In this document: piece after piece, positions 14,798-23,861 of the stretch | Layout: every line of letters starts with the position of its first letter | Position numbering within the stretch: position 1 is the first letter of the stretch | Assembly (NCBI GenBank): GCA_003142215.1 | Contig: PLOT01000174.1 | Span: 1 to 36,731 of the forward strand | Direction of reading: 5' to 3' | DNA: 36,731 bases | Source of the DNA: Granulicella sp. | Lineage (GTDB): Bacteria > Acidobacteriota > Terriglobia > Terriglobales > Acidobacteriaceae | Notes under the pieces: model-generated | Seen by the model: the letters and a program-made list of their open reading frames with translations, nothing else | What the model was told of the DNA's origin: nothing | Databases searched by the model: none | Translations under genes and position numbers: made by a program

Positions 14798-16546
14798 CTA
14801 TGCGCTTACGTTCAACCAACTCCCGCTGCCGCCTCCCCGGTACCCTCCCGCCGTTGCAATCCAAGGCATGGCACCGGACAGACCTCCAATCCAACCGCTG
14901 AGACCGGTCGCACCGGCAGCCGATTCGTCCGTCGCAGAACTCACGCTGCCGGAGGCCGGACCGCTCGCATCTCCGTTCTCCAACAACAAACTCCTTTGCG
15001 CCGCCCCAGCTCCATCCCGCGTCCCACGATGCCCCTGCGCATCTCCATCCTGCTGGCTCCCTCCCGGCGGCAAGCTCATCGAACTCGAGTTTTCCGCAAC
15101 CCGATGCACCGCGATCCTGCTCACATTCACCGCCTCCGACTGCAGATAACTCGCCATCTCCGGCACCGCCGCACGCAGCGCCTCATGCGCCGGCGCGCTA
15201 GCCGTCAGCGACGCATTCACAGCACCGCCCGCACCCAGTTCCGCGCGAATCCGCAGCCAGCCATGGGTCCCGTCGAAGACCCCGATGTCCAACCGGCCCG
15301 GCCCGGCAGCCATCACTTGATGCCCCGTGCTCACGGCTCCCTCCGCGGAGCTTGCCGCACCGGATCGCAGCTCTGCTCCCGCCGGCTGCACAGATGCATG
15401 ACCTGGAGCCAACGTCTGAAATGAAGCGCCAGCCATCCCGGTCGAGACCGGCTGCAACACAGTCGAAGCCGATTGCAAACCATCCAGACTCGCACGCCTG
15501 CCAGAATCACTTACGTTCAATGCCGCAACCGTTTGCCCCTTTCCGGGCTTTGTCCCAGGCTCCAGAGATGTCGCCACCGTCTCTTTCCCAGCCGCCGCCT
15601 CTCTTCGTGCCGTCGAGACTTTCCCCGCCGCAGCTACATCTTCCGCCGTTGCAACTTTCCCCGCCGCAGCTACATTTCTCGCCGCTGCAACCTTTCCCGT
15701 TGTCGCCGCAGTGCTTTCACCCGCCGCCTGGGCTGGCTTTGCAACCGTATTCTTCTCCACGGTCCCGGCCATTGAAGGCCAATCCCGCTTCATCCCTGGG
15801 GAAGTAATCTTTTCCTTCAAGCAACTCTTTCCCACCACATCCTTTGTCTGCAAGTCCTCCGAATCCGCATGACCGCCAGATGTAGTGGCAATCGGCATTC
15901 CAACCGTCCGCCCCACTCCCATCTGCGCCATCAACTCCGGCGTCGCAGAGACGGTAGCCTCATTCCCGAGGGCCGCCGCGGGTCCTTCATCCGTTCCGTG
16001 AATTGACCTCGCAACCGCGTTCTTCTCCTTCGTCCCAATCATCGAAGACAAATCCCGCTTCATCCCCAGCGAAGCCGCCTTCAACGGCGCAGACGGATTC
16101 TCGAATGCGGCAGGGGAACTCACTTCCGTCTCGACCTCCGGCCCTGCTTCCACTCCGGCCTCGCTGTCCACCCCGGTCGCCTTGTTGTCCACCGCGGTCT
16201 TTGGCGCAAACTTCAACGCGTCACTTCCCTTCGCCTTACTCAGCGGCTCTTGTTCTGTATTTCCGGCAGACTTTATCTCGACCGTCAATGCGGAACTCTC
16301 TTTGTCCCGCGTGATTGTTCCGGGTGCAACCTCTCCGCTCGCTTTGCTTCGTCGCATTGCATCCGTCGCGTTTGCATTCGACGCGCGCGCATTCGTGGCA
16401 AGCGTGTTCGCGGCGCGCGCAATCATCTCCCCCTGCCACGACAGACCGAAGCTCTTCGGCGCCGGCGATGGATGCGACGCTCCGCTAACCTTCAGCGGCG
16501 GAGCAGCCGATACAGCCTCCAAGCTTCCAATGTGCGCTGCGTGCAT
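14798..16546 (-). CDS. fliK: Hook-length control protein FliK
   Basis: Position between fliJ and flgD; long low-complexity repetitive region, then LDIGVFDGTHGWLRIRAELGAGGAVNASLTASAPAHEALRAAVPEMASYLQSEAVNVSRIAV typical of the FliK C-domain. Start uncertain (MHAAHIGS at 16546 or further upstream). Confidence 0.8.
   Translation of the reverse strand: MHAAHIGSLEAVSAAPPLKVSGASHPSPAPKSFGLSWQGEMIARAANTLATNARASNANATDAMRRSKASGEVAPGTITRDKESSALTVEIKSAGNTEQEPLSKAKGSDALKFAPKTAVDNKATGVDSEAGVEAGPEVETEVSSPAAFENPSAPLKAASLGMKRDLSSMIGTKEKNAVARSIHGTDEGPAAALGNEATVSATPELMAQMGVGRTVGMPIATTSGGHADSEDLQTKDVVGKSCLKEKITSPGMKRDWPSMAGTVEKNTVAKPAQAAGESTAATTGKVAAARNVAAAGKVATAEDVAAAGKVSTARREAAAGKETVATSLEPGTKPGKGQTVAALNVSDSGRRASLDGLQSASTVLQPVSTGMAGASFQTLAPGHASVQPAGAELRSGAASSAEGAVSTGHQVMAAGPGRLDIGVFDGTHGWLRIRAELGAGGAVNASLTASAPAHEALRAAVPEMASYLQSEAVNVSRIAVHRVAENSSSMSLPPGGSQQDGDAQGHRGTRDGAGAAQRSLLLENGDASGPASGSVSSATDESAAGATGLSGWIGGLSGAMPWIATAGGYRGGGSGSWLNVSA
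15584..15691. repeat. Three tandem 36-bp units in fliK
   Basis: 15584-15619, 15620-15655, 15656-15691; units 2 and 3 nearly identical (tttccccgccgcagctacat...). Confidence 0.9.
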
Positions 16547-16752
16547 CTGGCCCGCCTCTCGACACAGAGTGCAAAGCACTTTAGCAGCCAAAGTTTTTGT
16601 CCTGAAACCGTCTCCGATAAGGAGTGGCTCATAATCCACCCCGGCGATCCCGTTACAGGCGATCCCGAACTCTCGGGCACAGACACGCCGTATTCCTAGG
16701 GAAAACAGCCGCATAGACCTTCTCCAGTCGCGGCCCAACATTCTTCGGCAGG

Positions 16753-17196
16753 CTAACGCGCCCTCCTCATGCGCCTGCTCAGAAACCAATCGTCGGACGC
16801 GGCCTGCGCCCTGCGGCCTTCCTCGTTCTCCTCCACCTGCTGTGCGTTCTCGACCAGTTGTTTCACCTGCTCGTGCTCGCGCCGGCTTTCCAGAAACTTC
16901 TCCATCGCCGGCGGCACCTCAACCGCCCGCGTCTCCAGCAGAACGTCCAGCCGTCCCCGGTTCCATCCCGCCACCTCGGTCTGCGCGTCCGCCATCAGCC
17001 ATTCGCCGCGATCGCCGGCGGTCAACGCTCTGCGCGCCGCCAGCCTCGCATCCGCCAGGGTCGTCTCCTGCCTCGCAAGCGCCGCCTCAACCTCTGCCAC
17101 GGAAGCCAGCGCCAGTGCCAGAGTCCCGCGATCGAGGTCCTCGCCCAGCCGCCGTATCGCAAGCAGCCGGTCGAGCCGCCTCGCCTTGCCACTCAC
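16753..17196 (-). CDS. fliJ: Flagellar export protein FliJ
   Basis: Coiled-coil protein RLDRLLAIRRLGEDLDRGTLALALASVAEVEAALARQE...; 4-nt overlap with fliI. Confidence 0.75.
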   Translation of the reverse strand: MSGKARRLDRLLAIRRLGEDLDRGTLALALASVAEVEAALARQETTLADARLAARRALTAGDRGEWLMADAQTEVAGWNRGRLDVLLETRAVEVPPAMEKFLESRREHEQVKQLVENAQQVEENEEGRRAQAASDDWFLSRRMRRAR

Positions 17197-18509
17197 GCGC
17201 CGATCTCCAGCGCCTGTAAGCGCTCAATGCACTCCGTCAGACCCACCCGCTCCCCGGACTTCTGCTCCAGAAACCCGCGCAGAACAGGTCTTGCAGCCAG
17301 CGCCTGGTCCAGCTCCGCATCGGCGCCGGCCTTGTACGCCCCGATGCGCACCAGGTCTTCGCTCCGCGCATACGCCGCCAGAAGCCGCCTCACCAACCCC
17401 GCTTTCCTGAGATGCTCCGCGCTGGTCACCGCCGGCATCAGCCTGCTGATCGAATCCAGAATGTTCACTGCCGGGTACCAACCCTCCGCCGCCATTGCCC
17501 GCGACAGCACCACATGCCCGTCCAGCAAGGAGCGCACCGCATCCACCAGCGGGTCCTGCTGATCGTCGCCCTCCATCAGCACCGTATAGAACGCCGTAAT
17601 GCTGCCATCCTTGAAGTTCCCCGCGCGTTCCACCAGCCGCGCCAGCCGCGAGAACACAGACGGCGTATAGCCCTTGCTCGCCGGAGGCTCGCCGGCCGCC
17701 AGCCCAACCTCGCGCGCGGCCATGGCGTATCGCGTCAGCGAGTCCAGCACCAGCAGCACATGCATGCCGCGCGATGCATAGAACTCCGCCACCGAAGTGG
17801 CCGCCAGCGCCGCCCGCATCCGCAGCAGCGGAGTCTGGTCCGACGTCGACACCAACACCACCGAGCGCTTCCTTCCCTCTTCGCCCAGCGCGTCCTCCAG
17901 GAACTCCTTCACCTCGCGTCCACGTTCGCCCACCAGTCCAACCACCGTCATATCTGCCGCCGTGTTGCGCGTCATCATGCCGATCAGCGTGCTCTTTCCC
18001 ACGCCCGATCCACCAAATATCCCAACCCTCTGCCCGCGGCCCACCGTCAGCACTCCATCCAGAACGCGCACGCCGGTCGATAGCGGCTTCCGGATCGGCT
18101 CCCGTTCCATCGCCTGCGGCACGACCCCGTCCAGAGGCCACGTTTCGCCGGTCCTCAGCGGGGCCAGCCCGTCCAGCGGCCGCCCCAGCGCATCCAGAAC
18201 GCGGCCCGTCATCTGCTCGCTCAACCCCATCTGCGGAACCACGCCCAGTGCCGCCAGCGCATCGCCGTAGCGAATCCCCTGGGTCGCGTCCAGCGGCATA
18301 GCCAGCACATGCGGCCCGCGAAACCCGATCACCTCCACCTCGTGCCGTCCACCCTCCGCATCCACAATCTCGCAGCACTCGCCCACCGAACACAGCGGCC
18401 CGTCGGACTCGATCGTCTGCCCATTCGCCTCCACCACGCGCCCGTGCCATCGCCACGCAGGCCGCACCGCCAATCGCTCAAAGTAGGGCGCAAATGAGAT
18501 CGTCTCCAT
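17193..18509 (-). CDS. fliI: Flagellum-specific ATP synthase FliI
   Basis: Walker A GIFGGSGVGKSTLIGMM, LVLDSLTRYAMAAREVGLAAGEPPASKGYTPSVFSRLARLVERAG. Start METISF at 18509 overlaps the fliH stop. Confidence 0.97.
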   Translation of the reverse strand: METISFAPYFERLAVRPAWRWHGRVVEANGQTIESDGPLCSVGECCEIVDAEGGRHEVEVIGFRGPHVLAMPLDATQGIRYGDALAALGVVPQMGLSEQMTGRVLDALGRPLDGLAPLRTGETWPLDGVVPQAMEREPIRKPLSTGVRVLDGVLTVGRGQRVGIFGGSGVGKSTLIGMMTRNTAADMTVVGLVGERGREVKEFLEDALGEEGRKRSVVLVSTSDQTPLLRMRAALAATSVAEFYASRGMHVLLVLDSLTRYAMAAREVGLAAGEPPASKGYTPSVFSRLARLVERAGNFKDGSITAFYTVLMEGDDQQDPLVDAVRSLLDGHVVLSRAMAAEGWYPAVNILDSISRLMPAVTSAEHLRKAGLVRRLLAAYARSEDLVRIGAYKAGADAELDQALAARPVLRGFLEQKSGERVGLTECIERLQALEIGA

Positions 18510-19360
18510 TACTGGACCGGCCTGTGGTTCAGCAGATCGAAGAACCCCTTCTCTATCTCCTCCAGTTGCACGCTTACACCCAGCTCCACCGTACCCATCT
18601 TTGTATCGAGTACGCACTCTCCCCGCTCCAGCCGCGCGTCCTCCATCACACGTGGCCGTTCCGAAGGCTCCGTCGCTTGAAACACCCGCTTCCAGGCCTC
18701 GACATCCGCCGCCGCAACGCGCAGCACCACGCCGCTCCGGTCCGCCATCTTTTCCAGTGCCACTCGCACCACGCCCGTCAGCAGCAGCGGATCGATCTGC
18801 GCCTCGCGGTGCAGCACCCGCTCCGCAATCCCCAGCGCCAGCTTTACGACCTCCTGCTCAACACCGGAAAAATACCGCTCACGCGCCGCGCCAAACTCCT
18901 TCATTACGCCAACCATGCGCTCCCGCTCACGCGCAACCGACGCCTGCATCTCCGCCTCCATCTCGGCACGCAATGCGCGGCGGCCTTCCCGCTCCCCTTC
19001 CTGCATTCCCTCCAACCGCGCAACTTCGACCGCACTCCGATAGGTTCCATCCTTCCCCACACGATCGAATCCAGCACCCGCGTCGCCATTCTCACACGCA
19101 TCCTTCGACGCATGATTTCCTGTCCGCCGGCCAGCCCCAGGCTCACCCGCCTGCTTCCTTGCCTTCGACCCGAACTGCGACCCCATCGCCTCCACCTCTT
19201 CGCCTGCCAGCGAGAGAAACTCGAACGGCGCAACAATTTTCTCCGGCGCATGAAACGCAGCCATAGCTTCAGCGTTGGCCGCTACGGCCGGGATATATCT
19301 CTGTCTCCCGCCCGTTGCTCCACCCGCTACTCCCCCCTGCGCCTCAGACGGCAAGTTCAT
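18509..19360 (-). CDS. fliH: Flagellar assembly protein FliH
   Basis: YFSGVEQEVVKLALGIAERVLHREAQIDPLLLTGVVRVALEKM: FliH/YscL-like; between fliG and fliI. Confidence 0.88.
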   Translation of the reverse strand: MNLPSEAQGGVAGGATGGRQRYIPAVAANAEAMAAFHAPEKIVAPFEFLSLAGEEVEAMGSQFGSKARKQAGEPGAGRRTGNHASKDACENGDAGAGFDRVGKDGTYRSAVEVARLEGMQEGEREGRRALRAEMEAEMQASVARERERMVGVMKEFGAARERYFSGVEQEVVKLALGIAERVLHREAQIDPLLLTGVVRVALEKMADRSGVVLRVAAADVEAWKRVFQATEPSERPRVMEDARLERGECVLDTKMGTVELGVSVQLEEIEKGFFDLLNHRPVQ

Positions 19361-20432
19361 CGTCAGCCTCGATCTTCAGTGTGATCTTTCCTTCCGATTC
19401 CAGAGTGCGCGCCAGGGTCAGCATCTCCTGCTGAGCGCGCGCCACCTCCTTGGTCCGCACCGGCCCCATCGTCTCCATATCGTCCTTCAACATCTCCACC
19501 GCCCGCGTACTCATCGCCTTGAACAGATGCGCCCTCAGGTTCTCCTTGGATCCCTTCAACGCCAGCGCCAGGACGCGCTTGTCCACGGCAGCCACCAGTT
19601 CGCGAACGCTCACCTCCGGCACGGTCAACAGGTCCTCGAAGGTGAACATCAGGTTGCGAATGCCGATCGCCAGCGTTGGCTCCTCCCGCTCGATTTCTTC
19701 AATAATCCCCTTGCTCGCCTCCTGGTCCAGACGGTTCAACATGTCCGCCACCGCCTTGAATCCCGCATACGATCTCCGTCCGGTTGAGCCCAGCGCCTCC
19801 ATCCGCCGTTGCAGGATCACCCCCACCTTTTGTGCCATCTCGGGCGAGAACTGCCGCATCTCCGCCAGCCGCCGCACCGTCTCCACACGCAACTGCTTGT
19901 CCAGATGCATCAACAGGGTCGAACCGCGCTTCGGGTCCATATGCGCCAGCACCAGCGCCACCGTCTGCGGATGCTCGTTCTCCAAAAACTTGCTTAACTG
20001 CTGTGGGTCCATCTTCTGCACCATGGACAAGTCGCCGCGCGTTTGTTCCCGCATGTTCCGCGCTTCAACCAGCAACTCCGCGGATCGCGCCGGCCCAAAC
20101 GCCTCGGCCAGCAGGCGGCTTGCGTACTCTGGGCCTCCACGCACCATATACTGCTTCGTCTGCAGCAACCCATAAAACTCCGTCAGCACCTGCAGCAGTT
20201 GTTCCGGCGGCACATCGCCAAGCGTGGAAATCTCATTCGTCACCTGCTGTACGTCGGCCTTCGTCAGGCTTTTAAACAAGACCTTGGCCAGATCATCGCC
20301 CACCGCCACCATCAGAATTGCGGCCTTGTGCAGTCCCGACATTCCAGTCGATGCGCCCCCCGGCTGTTCCGGCTGCACCAGCGATACCGGAAGCGTCTCC
20401 CTTGGCGGTGTGACCATTGCGGGCGTTGCCAT
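19344..20432 (-). CDS. fliG: Flagellar motor switch protein FliG
   Basis: LHKAAILMVAVGDDLAKVLFKSLTKADVQQVTNEISTLGDV...ENEHPQTVALVLAHMDPKRGSTLL...; start MATPAM at 20432. Confidence 0.97.
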   Translation of the reverse strand: MATPAMVTPPRETLPVSLVQPEQPGGASTGMSGLHKAAILMVAVGDDLAKVLFKSLTKADVQQVTNEISTLGDVPPEQLLQVLTEFYGLLQTKQYMVRGGPEYASRLLAEAFGPARSAELLVEARNMREQTRGDLSMVQKMDPQQLSKFLENEHPQTVALVLAHMDPKRGSTLLMHLDKQLRVETVRRLAEMRQFSPEMAQKVGVILQRRMEALGSTGRRSYAGFKAVADMLNRLDQEASKGIIEEIEREEPTLAIGIRNLMFTFEDLLTVPEVSVRELVAAVDKRVLALALKGSKENLRAHLFKAMSTRAVEMLKDDMETMGPVRTKEVARAQQEMLTLARTLESEGKITLKIEADDELAV

Positions 20433-22252
20433 CAGTCTCCCTCCTCCGTCGTCTCGCTGATCCACGATTCCAGAAGCCGCGTGCTCTGCGCAGGCTCCCT
20501 GCGAATCTGCGCGGAGACGTGCTCATAGAGTCCCTGCGCATCTATCGCCCGCCCAGAGGCCAGCCCTCCCGATGCACGCCCCGCTATCCCTCCCGCTTCA
20601 GCCCCGCCGTGTCCCGCGGACAAGGCCAGCGGCGGCGTCTGGATGAGCGCCGTCATCATCTGACGCGTCATCGGCTTCAGCACAAACATCACCAGCAGCA
20701 GCCCCAGCACCAGGACGCTCAACGTCTTCATCAGGCCGGGCTGCGCATTCAGCAGCGAACTCGTCTCGTCCATCAACCGCTGCATGGGCGGCCCTTTGAT
20801 CTCCGGCATGTTGGACGAGAAGCCCACGTTCTCAATCACCACTTGGTCCCCCCTCGTGGCGTCGAATCCCACCGCCGCCCGCGCCAGTTGTTCCAACTGC
20901 TGCATCTCCTCCGCGCTGCGCGGCTTCCATACCGCGTGCTCCTGCTTGCCCGTCCCCTCGCTCGACATGCGATCGTTCACCACCACCGCCGCGGTCACCC
21001 GCCGTATCCGTCCCGGCCCCTGCTCAAAGTGCGACTGGTGCCGCGACACCGCATAACTCCCGCTCTCGTCGGTCGCCGTCTCCTCGCCACCCTGCAATCC
21101 GCTCTGCGGATAAACCGCCAGCCCCGCTTCCTTCTGCGTCGCTCCAGCCGTTCCCGCCGTCGCAGAATTCGCCGTCTGCATCAACGGAGGAACCGCCGCG
21201 ACCGCCGCAGCCGCAGCCGCGCCCCCAAGCGTTGCCCGTCCCGCCGCAACGCTGCCCACAGCAGCAGCAGCCGGCGTATTGCTCGCCGTTCCCGGCACAC
21301 CCGACACGCGCGTCTTCTGCCCCACCGTCTGCTCGCTCTTATGCATCGTCAGCGTCGCCACCTGCGCCGGATCGTAGACATCGTCCGTCTTCTCCTCGCT
21401 GCCCTCGTCGTAGCTCACATTCACCGACGCGCGCACGTTGCCGCTTCCCGCCGTCGGCTCCAGCATGGCCACCAGCTTGCCCTCCAGCCCGCGCTGGGCA
21501 TCGTCGGCAACCGCTCCCGGCCCACGCGCATTCAGGTTCAGACGTCCGTCCGCATCCACCAGCGTCACATCCTCCGGGCTCAGGTTCTCCACCGCGCCCG
21601 CCACCAGACTGCGGATCGCCTCCACCTGCTCCGGCGGCATCGACGAGCGCTTCAGTTGCAACACCACCGAAGCCTTCGCCGACTTCGCCTCATCCCCAAA
21701 CAACGAATCCTTGGGCAACACTAGATGAACCCGCGCCGACCGCACCGCTGCGATGGTCCCGATCGTGTGCTCCAGCTCGCCCTCCATCGCCCTCTGATAG
21801 TTCACCTTCTCGTCGAACTCCGACCCCACCCAGTTCGGCTTGTCGAACAACTCAAAGCCCATCCGCCCCGACTGCGGCATCCCCTTCGTCGCAACCTCCA
21901 TCCTTGCCTTGTCCACTTGGTCCGCTCCCACCTCGATGCCGCTCCCATCCTCCGTCATCTGGTATGGAATCCCCGCCGCCGTCAACTCCTGCGCCACCTG
22001 CTGCGTGTCCTTCGCGTCCAGTCCTGAAAACAATACCCGCCAGTCCGTCCGGCCCGTATACCACATCATCCCCGCGCACAGTGCCGCCACCATCAGCAGC
22101 GACGAGACCATCCATCTCCGCCGCCCAGGCGGCATCGCCATGAACCGCCCGCGGACATTGCCCGCCAGCGCACCCGCGCGCTCCAGTGCGCTCCCTTGCG
22201 CAACGCCGCCGACGGGCGCAAGCCCATTGCCCGTTTGTCCCCCGTCAGCCAT
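20432..22252 (-). CDS. fliF: Flagellar MS-ring protein FliF
   Basis: TDWRVLFSGLDAKDTQQVAQELTAAGIPYQMTEDGSGIEVGADQVDKARMEVATKGMPQSGRMGFELFDKPNWVGSEFDEKVNYQRAMEGELEHTI. Confidence 0.98.
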   Translation of the reverse strand: MADGGQTGNGLAPVGGVAQGSALERAGALAGNVRGRFMAMPPGRRRWMVSSLLMVAALCAGMMWYTGRTDWRVLFSGLDAKDTQQVAQELTAAGIPYQMTEDGSGIEVGADQVDKARMEVATKGMPQSGRMGFELFDKPNWVGSEFDEKVNYQRAMEGELEHTIGTIAAVRSARVHLVLPKDSLFGDEAKSAKASVVLQLKRSSMPPEQVEAIRSLVAGAVENLSPEDVTLVDADGRLNLNARGPGAVADDAQRGLEGKLVAMLEPTAGSGNVRASVNVSYDEGSEEKTDDVYDPAQVATLTMHKSEQTVGQKTRVSGVPGTASNTPAAAAVGSVAAGRATLGGAAAAAAVAAVPPLMQTANSATAGTAGATQKEAGLAVYPQSGLQGGEETATDESGSYAVSRHQSHFEQGPGRIRRVTAAVVVNDRMSSEGTGKQEHAVWKPRSAEEMQQLEQLARAAVGFDATRGDQVVIENVGFSSNMPEIKGPPMQRLMDETSSLLNAQPGLMKTLSVLVLGLLLVMFVLKPMTRQMMTALIQTPPLALSAGHGGAEAGGIAGRASGGLASGRAIDAQGLYEHVSAQIRREPAQSTRLLESWISETTEEGD

Positions 22253-22300
22253 TCCGCCACTCCAAATTCACCGGCTCGCCCCGCGTTTCTATCTGCCTGT

Positions 22301-22621
22301 CTAGAACTGCATTGCCATCATCTGCTGGTACGCCCCAACCGCCTTGTTGCGCACCTGCAACGCAAGCTCGAACGCCATGTCCGCCTTCTCGGTCGCAATC
22401 ATCGCATCGTGGATCTCCACTCCCTGCCCGCTCAACAGGCCCGTAACCGCCTGGGACGCCTTCGCATCCAGTTCCGATGTCTGCTCCACCATCGACTGAA
22501 AGATCCCGCTGAACGGAGTCGCCGCACCCGAACCTGTCGCGCTATTCGTCGCGCCCGTTCCCGTCAGCGCCGAAGCCGCGCCCGTTACCGCCGAACCAAT
22601 TCCACTCAACGCACTCACCAC
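22301..22621 (-). CDS. fliE: Flagellar hook-basal body protein FliE
   Basis: GVEIHDAMIATEKADMAFELALQVRNKAVGAYQQMMAMQF C-terminus is canonical FliE. Confidence 0.93.
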   Translation of the reverse strand: MVSALSGIGSAVTGAASALTGTGATNSATGSGAATPFSGIFQSMVEQTSELDAKASQAVTGLLSGQGVEIHDAMIATEKADMAFELALQVRNKAVGAYQQMMAMQF

Positions 22622-22661
22622 ATCGCACCTCCACGCCCATCAATCCCAACCAGCAACCAGC

Positions 22662-23174
22662 TCACTTCAATATCTCCAGCGAAGCCGTCACCATGCCCTT
22701 CTCCGCCTGCACCGCCGTCGCATTCAGTCCATACGACCGCGTCGCTCCCATCAGGTCCACCATCTCGGTCAGCGGATTGATATCCGGATACGCCACATAG
22801 CCATCCGGCCCCGCATCCGGGTGATTGGGATCGTACCGCTCCAGCGGCGCGCTCTGGTCCGTCACCACTCCAGCCACCGCCACGCCTCCGCGCGCAGCCG
22901 TCGATCCCATCCCCGAGGCCAATCCATCGCCCAATCCCAAACTCGATCCCGCCGTCCCCAGCAACGAGCTTCCAATCCCGCCGTTCCCCAGCAAGGACGC
23001 CGCAAACCCATCCCCGCCCGCCTCCTGAAACACCACGTGCTGGCGCCGGTACGGGCCGCCGTCCGAGGTCCGCGTCGTCTCGGCGTTGGCCATATTCGCA
23101 GCCACCACCTCGGCCCTCACCCGTTCCGCCTGTAGCGCCGAAGCGCTGATGTCCATCACCCCAAACAAATTCAT
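22662..23174 (-). CDS. flgC: Flagellar basal-body rod protein FlgC
   Basis: MNLFGVMDISASALQAERVRAEVVAANMANAETTRTSDGGPYRRQHVVF...YPDINPLTEMVDLMGATRSYGLNATAVQAEKGMV. Confidence 0.95.
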   Translation of the reverse strand: MNLFGVMDISASALQAERVRAEVVAANMANAETTRTSDGGPYRRQHVVFQEAGGDGFAASLLGNGGIGSSLLGTAGSSLGLGDGLASGMGSTAARGGVAVAGVVTDQSAPLERYDPNHPDAGPDGYVAYPDINPLTEMVDLMGATRSYGLNATAVQAEKGMVTASLEILK

Positions 23175-23203
23175 CGCAACCTCGCACGCAATAACGACCT
23201 CAC

Positions 23204-23221
23204 AGCTCATAGCTCATAGCT
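23204..23221. repeat. Heptamer repeat AGCTCAT AGCTCAT AGCT
   Basis: In the flgB-flgC spacer; related copy at 3476-3496. Confidence 0.85.
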
Positions 23222-23251
23222 GAAAATCAAACAGCTTTTGCCTTTGCTCCT

Positions 23252-23650
23252 CTACTTACTGTCCGCGTGGATCGCATCCATCACCCGCGTGTACTGGCTC
23301 CGCAGCAGCGAAACCCCGGCGCGAAACTCCAACTGCGCCTTCGCCAACTGCATCCCCTCGCGGTCCATCGACACGTTGTTGCCATCCGGCCGCGCCGTCA
23401 GTCCCTCGACATTCGAGACCTTCACCGCCGTCTCGCTCGCGGCACTCGTGCCCAGCGCCCGCGAGAACTCCTGCGCAAAATCAAATCCCTGGGTCTTGTA
23501 CCCCGGAGTATCGACATTCGCCATATTGGCCGCCGTCAGCTTCATCTGGTCGCTGGCCAGGTCCAGATACTTCTGCAGCGCGTCGCTGGTCGCCGTCGTC
23601 ACCTGCATCGTCTGTGCCTCCAGCACGGATGAAAGCAGTCGCAGTGCCAA
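23252..23650 (-). CDS. flgB: Flagellar basal-body rod protein FlgB
   Basis: LDLASDQMKLTAANMANVDTPGYKTQGFDFAQEF...QLEFRAGVSLLRSQYTRVMDAIHADSK. Start 23650 or MQVTTAT at 23608. Confidence 0.93.
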   Translation of the reverse strand: MALRLLSSVLEAQTMQVTTATSDALQKYLDLASDQMKLTAANMANVDTPGYKTQGFDFAQEFSRALGTSAASETAVKVSNVEGLTARPDGNNVSMDREGMQLAKAQLEFRAGVSLLRSQYTRVMDAIHADSK

Positions 23651-23861
23651 ACAAGAGAGTCCCCCGCTAAGAGCGCTCTCACAATCGCCTCCGCATCAAG
23701 TCAAACCACAGAGCCTGCTCTCTCCCATCCGGCACCCAGCCAGAGATTTCCCGGTGCATCGGTCCAACTTTCATCGTTGCCGGAAGCGGTGGCATTGCTC
23801 CTCGCTGACACCGGTACGTATACTCGACGGCGAACCAGAATCAGGTCTCCGGAGTCCCGCC

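Noticed and set aside
896-20434. Multiple 1-4 nt start/stop overlaps between flagellar genes
   Set aside because: Real (flgA/flgH, flhA/flhB, flhB/fliR, fliJ/fliI, fliG/fliF) but ordinary translational coupling.
20417-21724. 435-aa + strand ORF
   Set aside because: Antisense to fliF; composition (R/H/Q/L) typical of a shadow ORF.
23780-23815. TGGCATTGCTCCTCGC as a sigma-54 promoter for GH106
   Set aside because: GG-GC spacing is 11 rather than the required 10 and the -12 element is poor.
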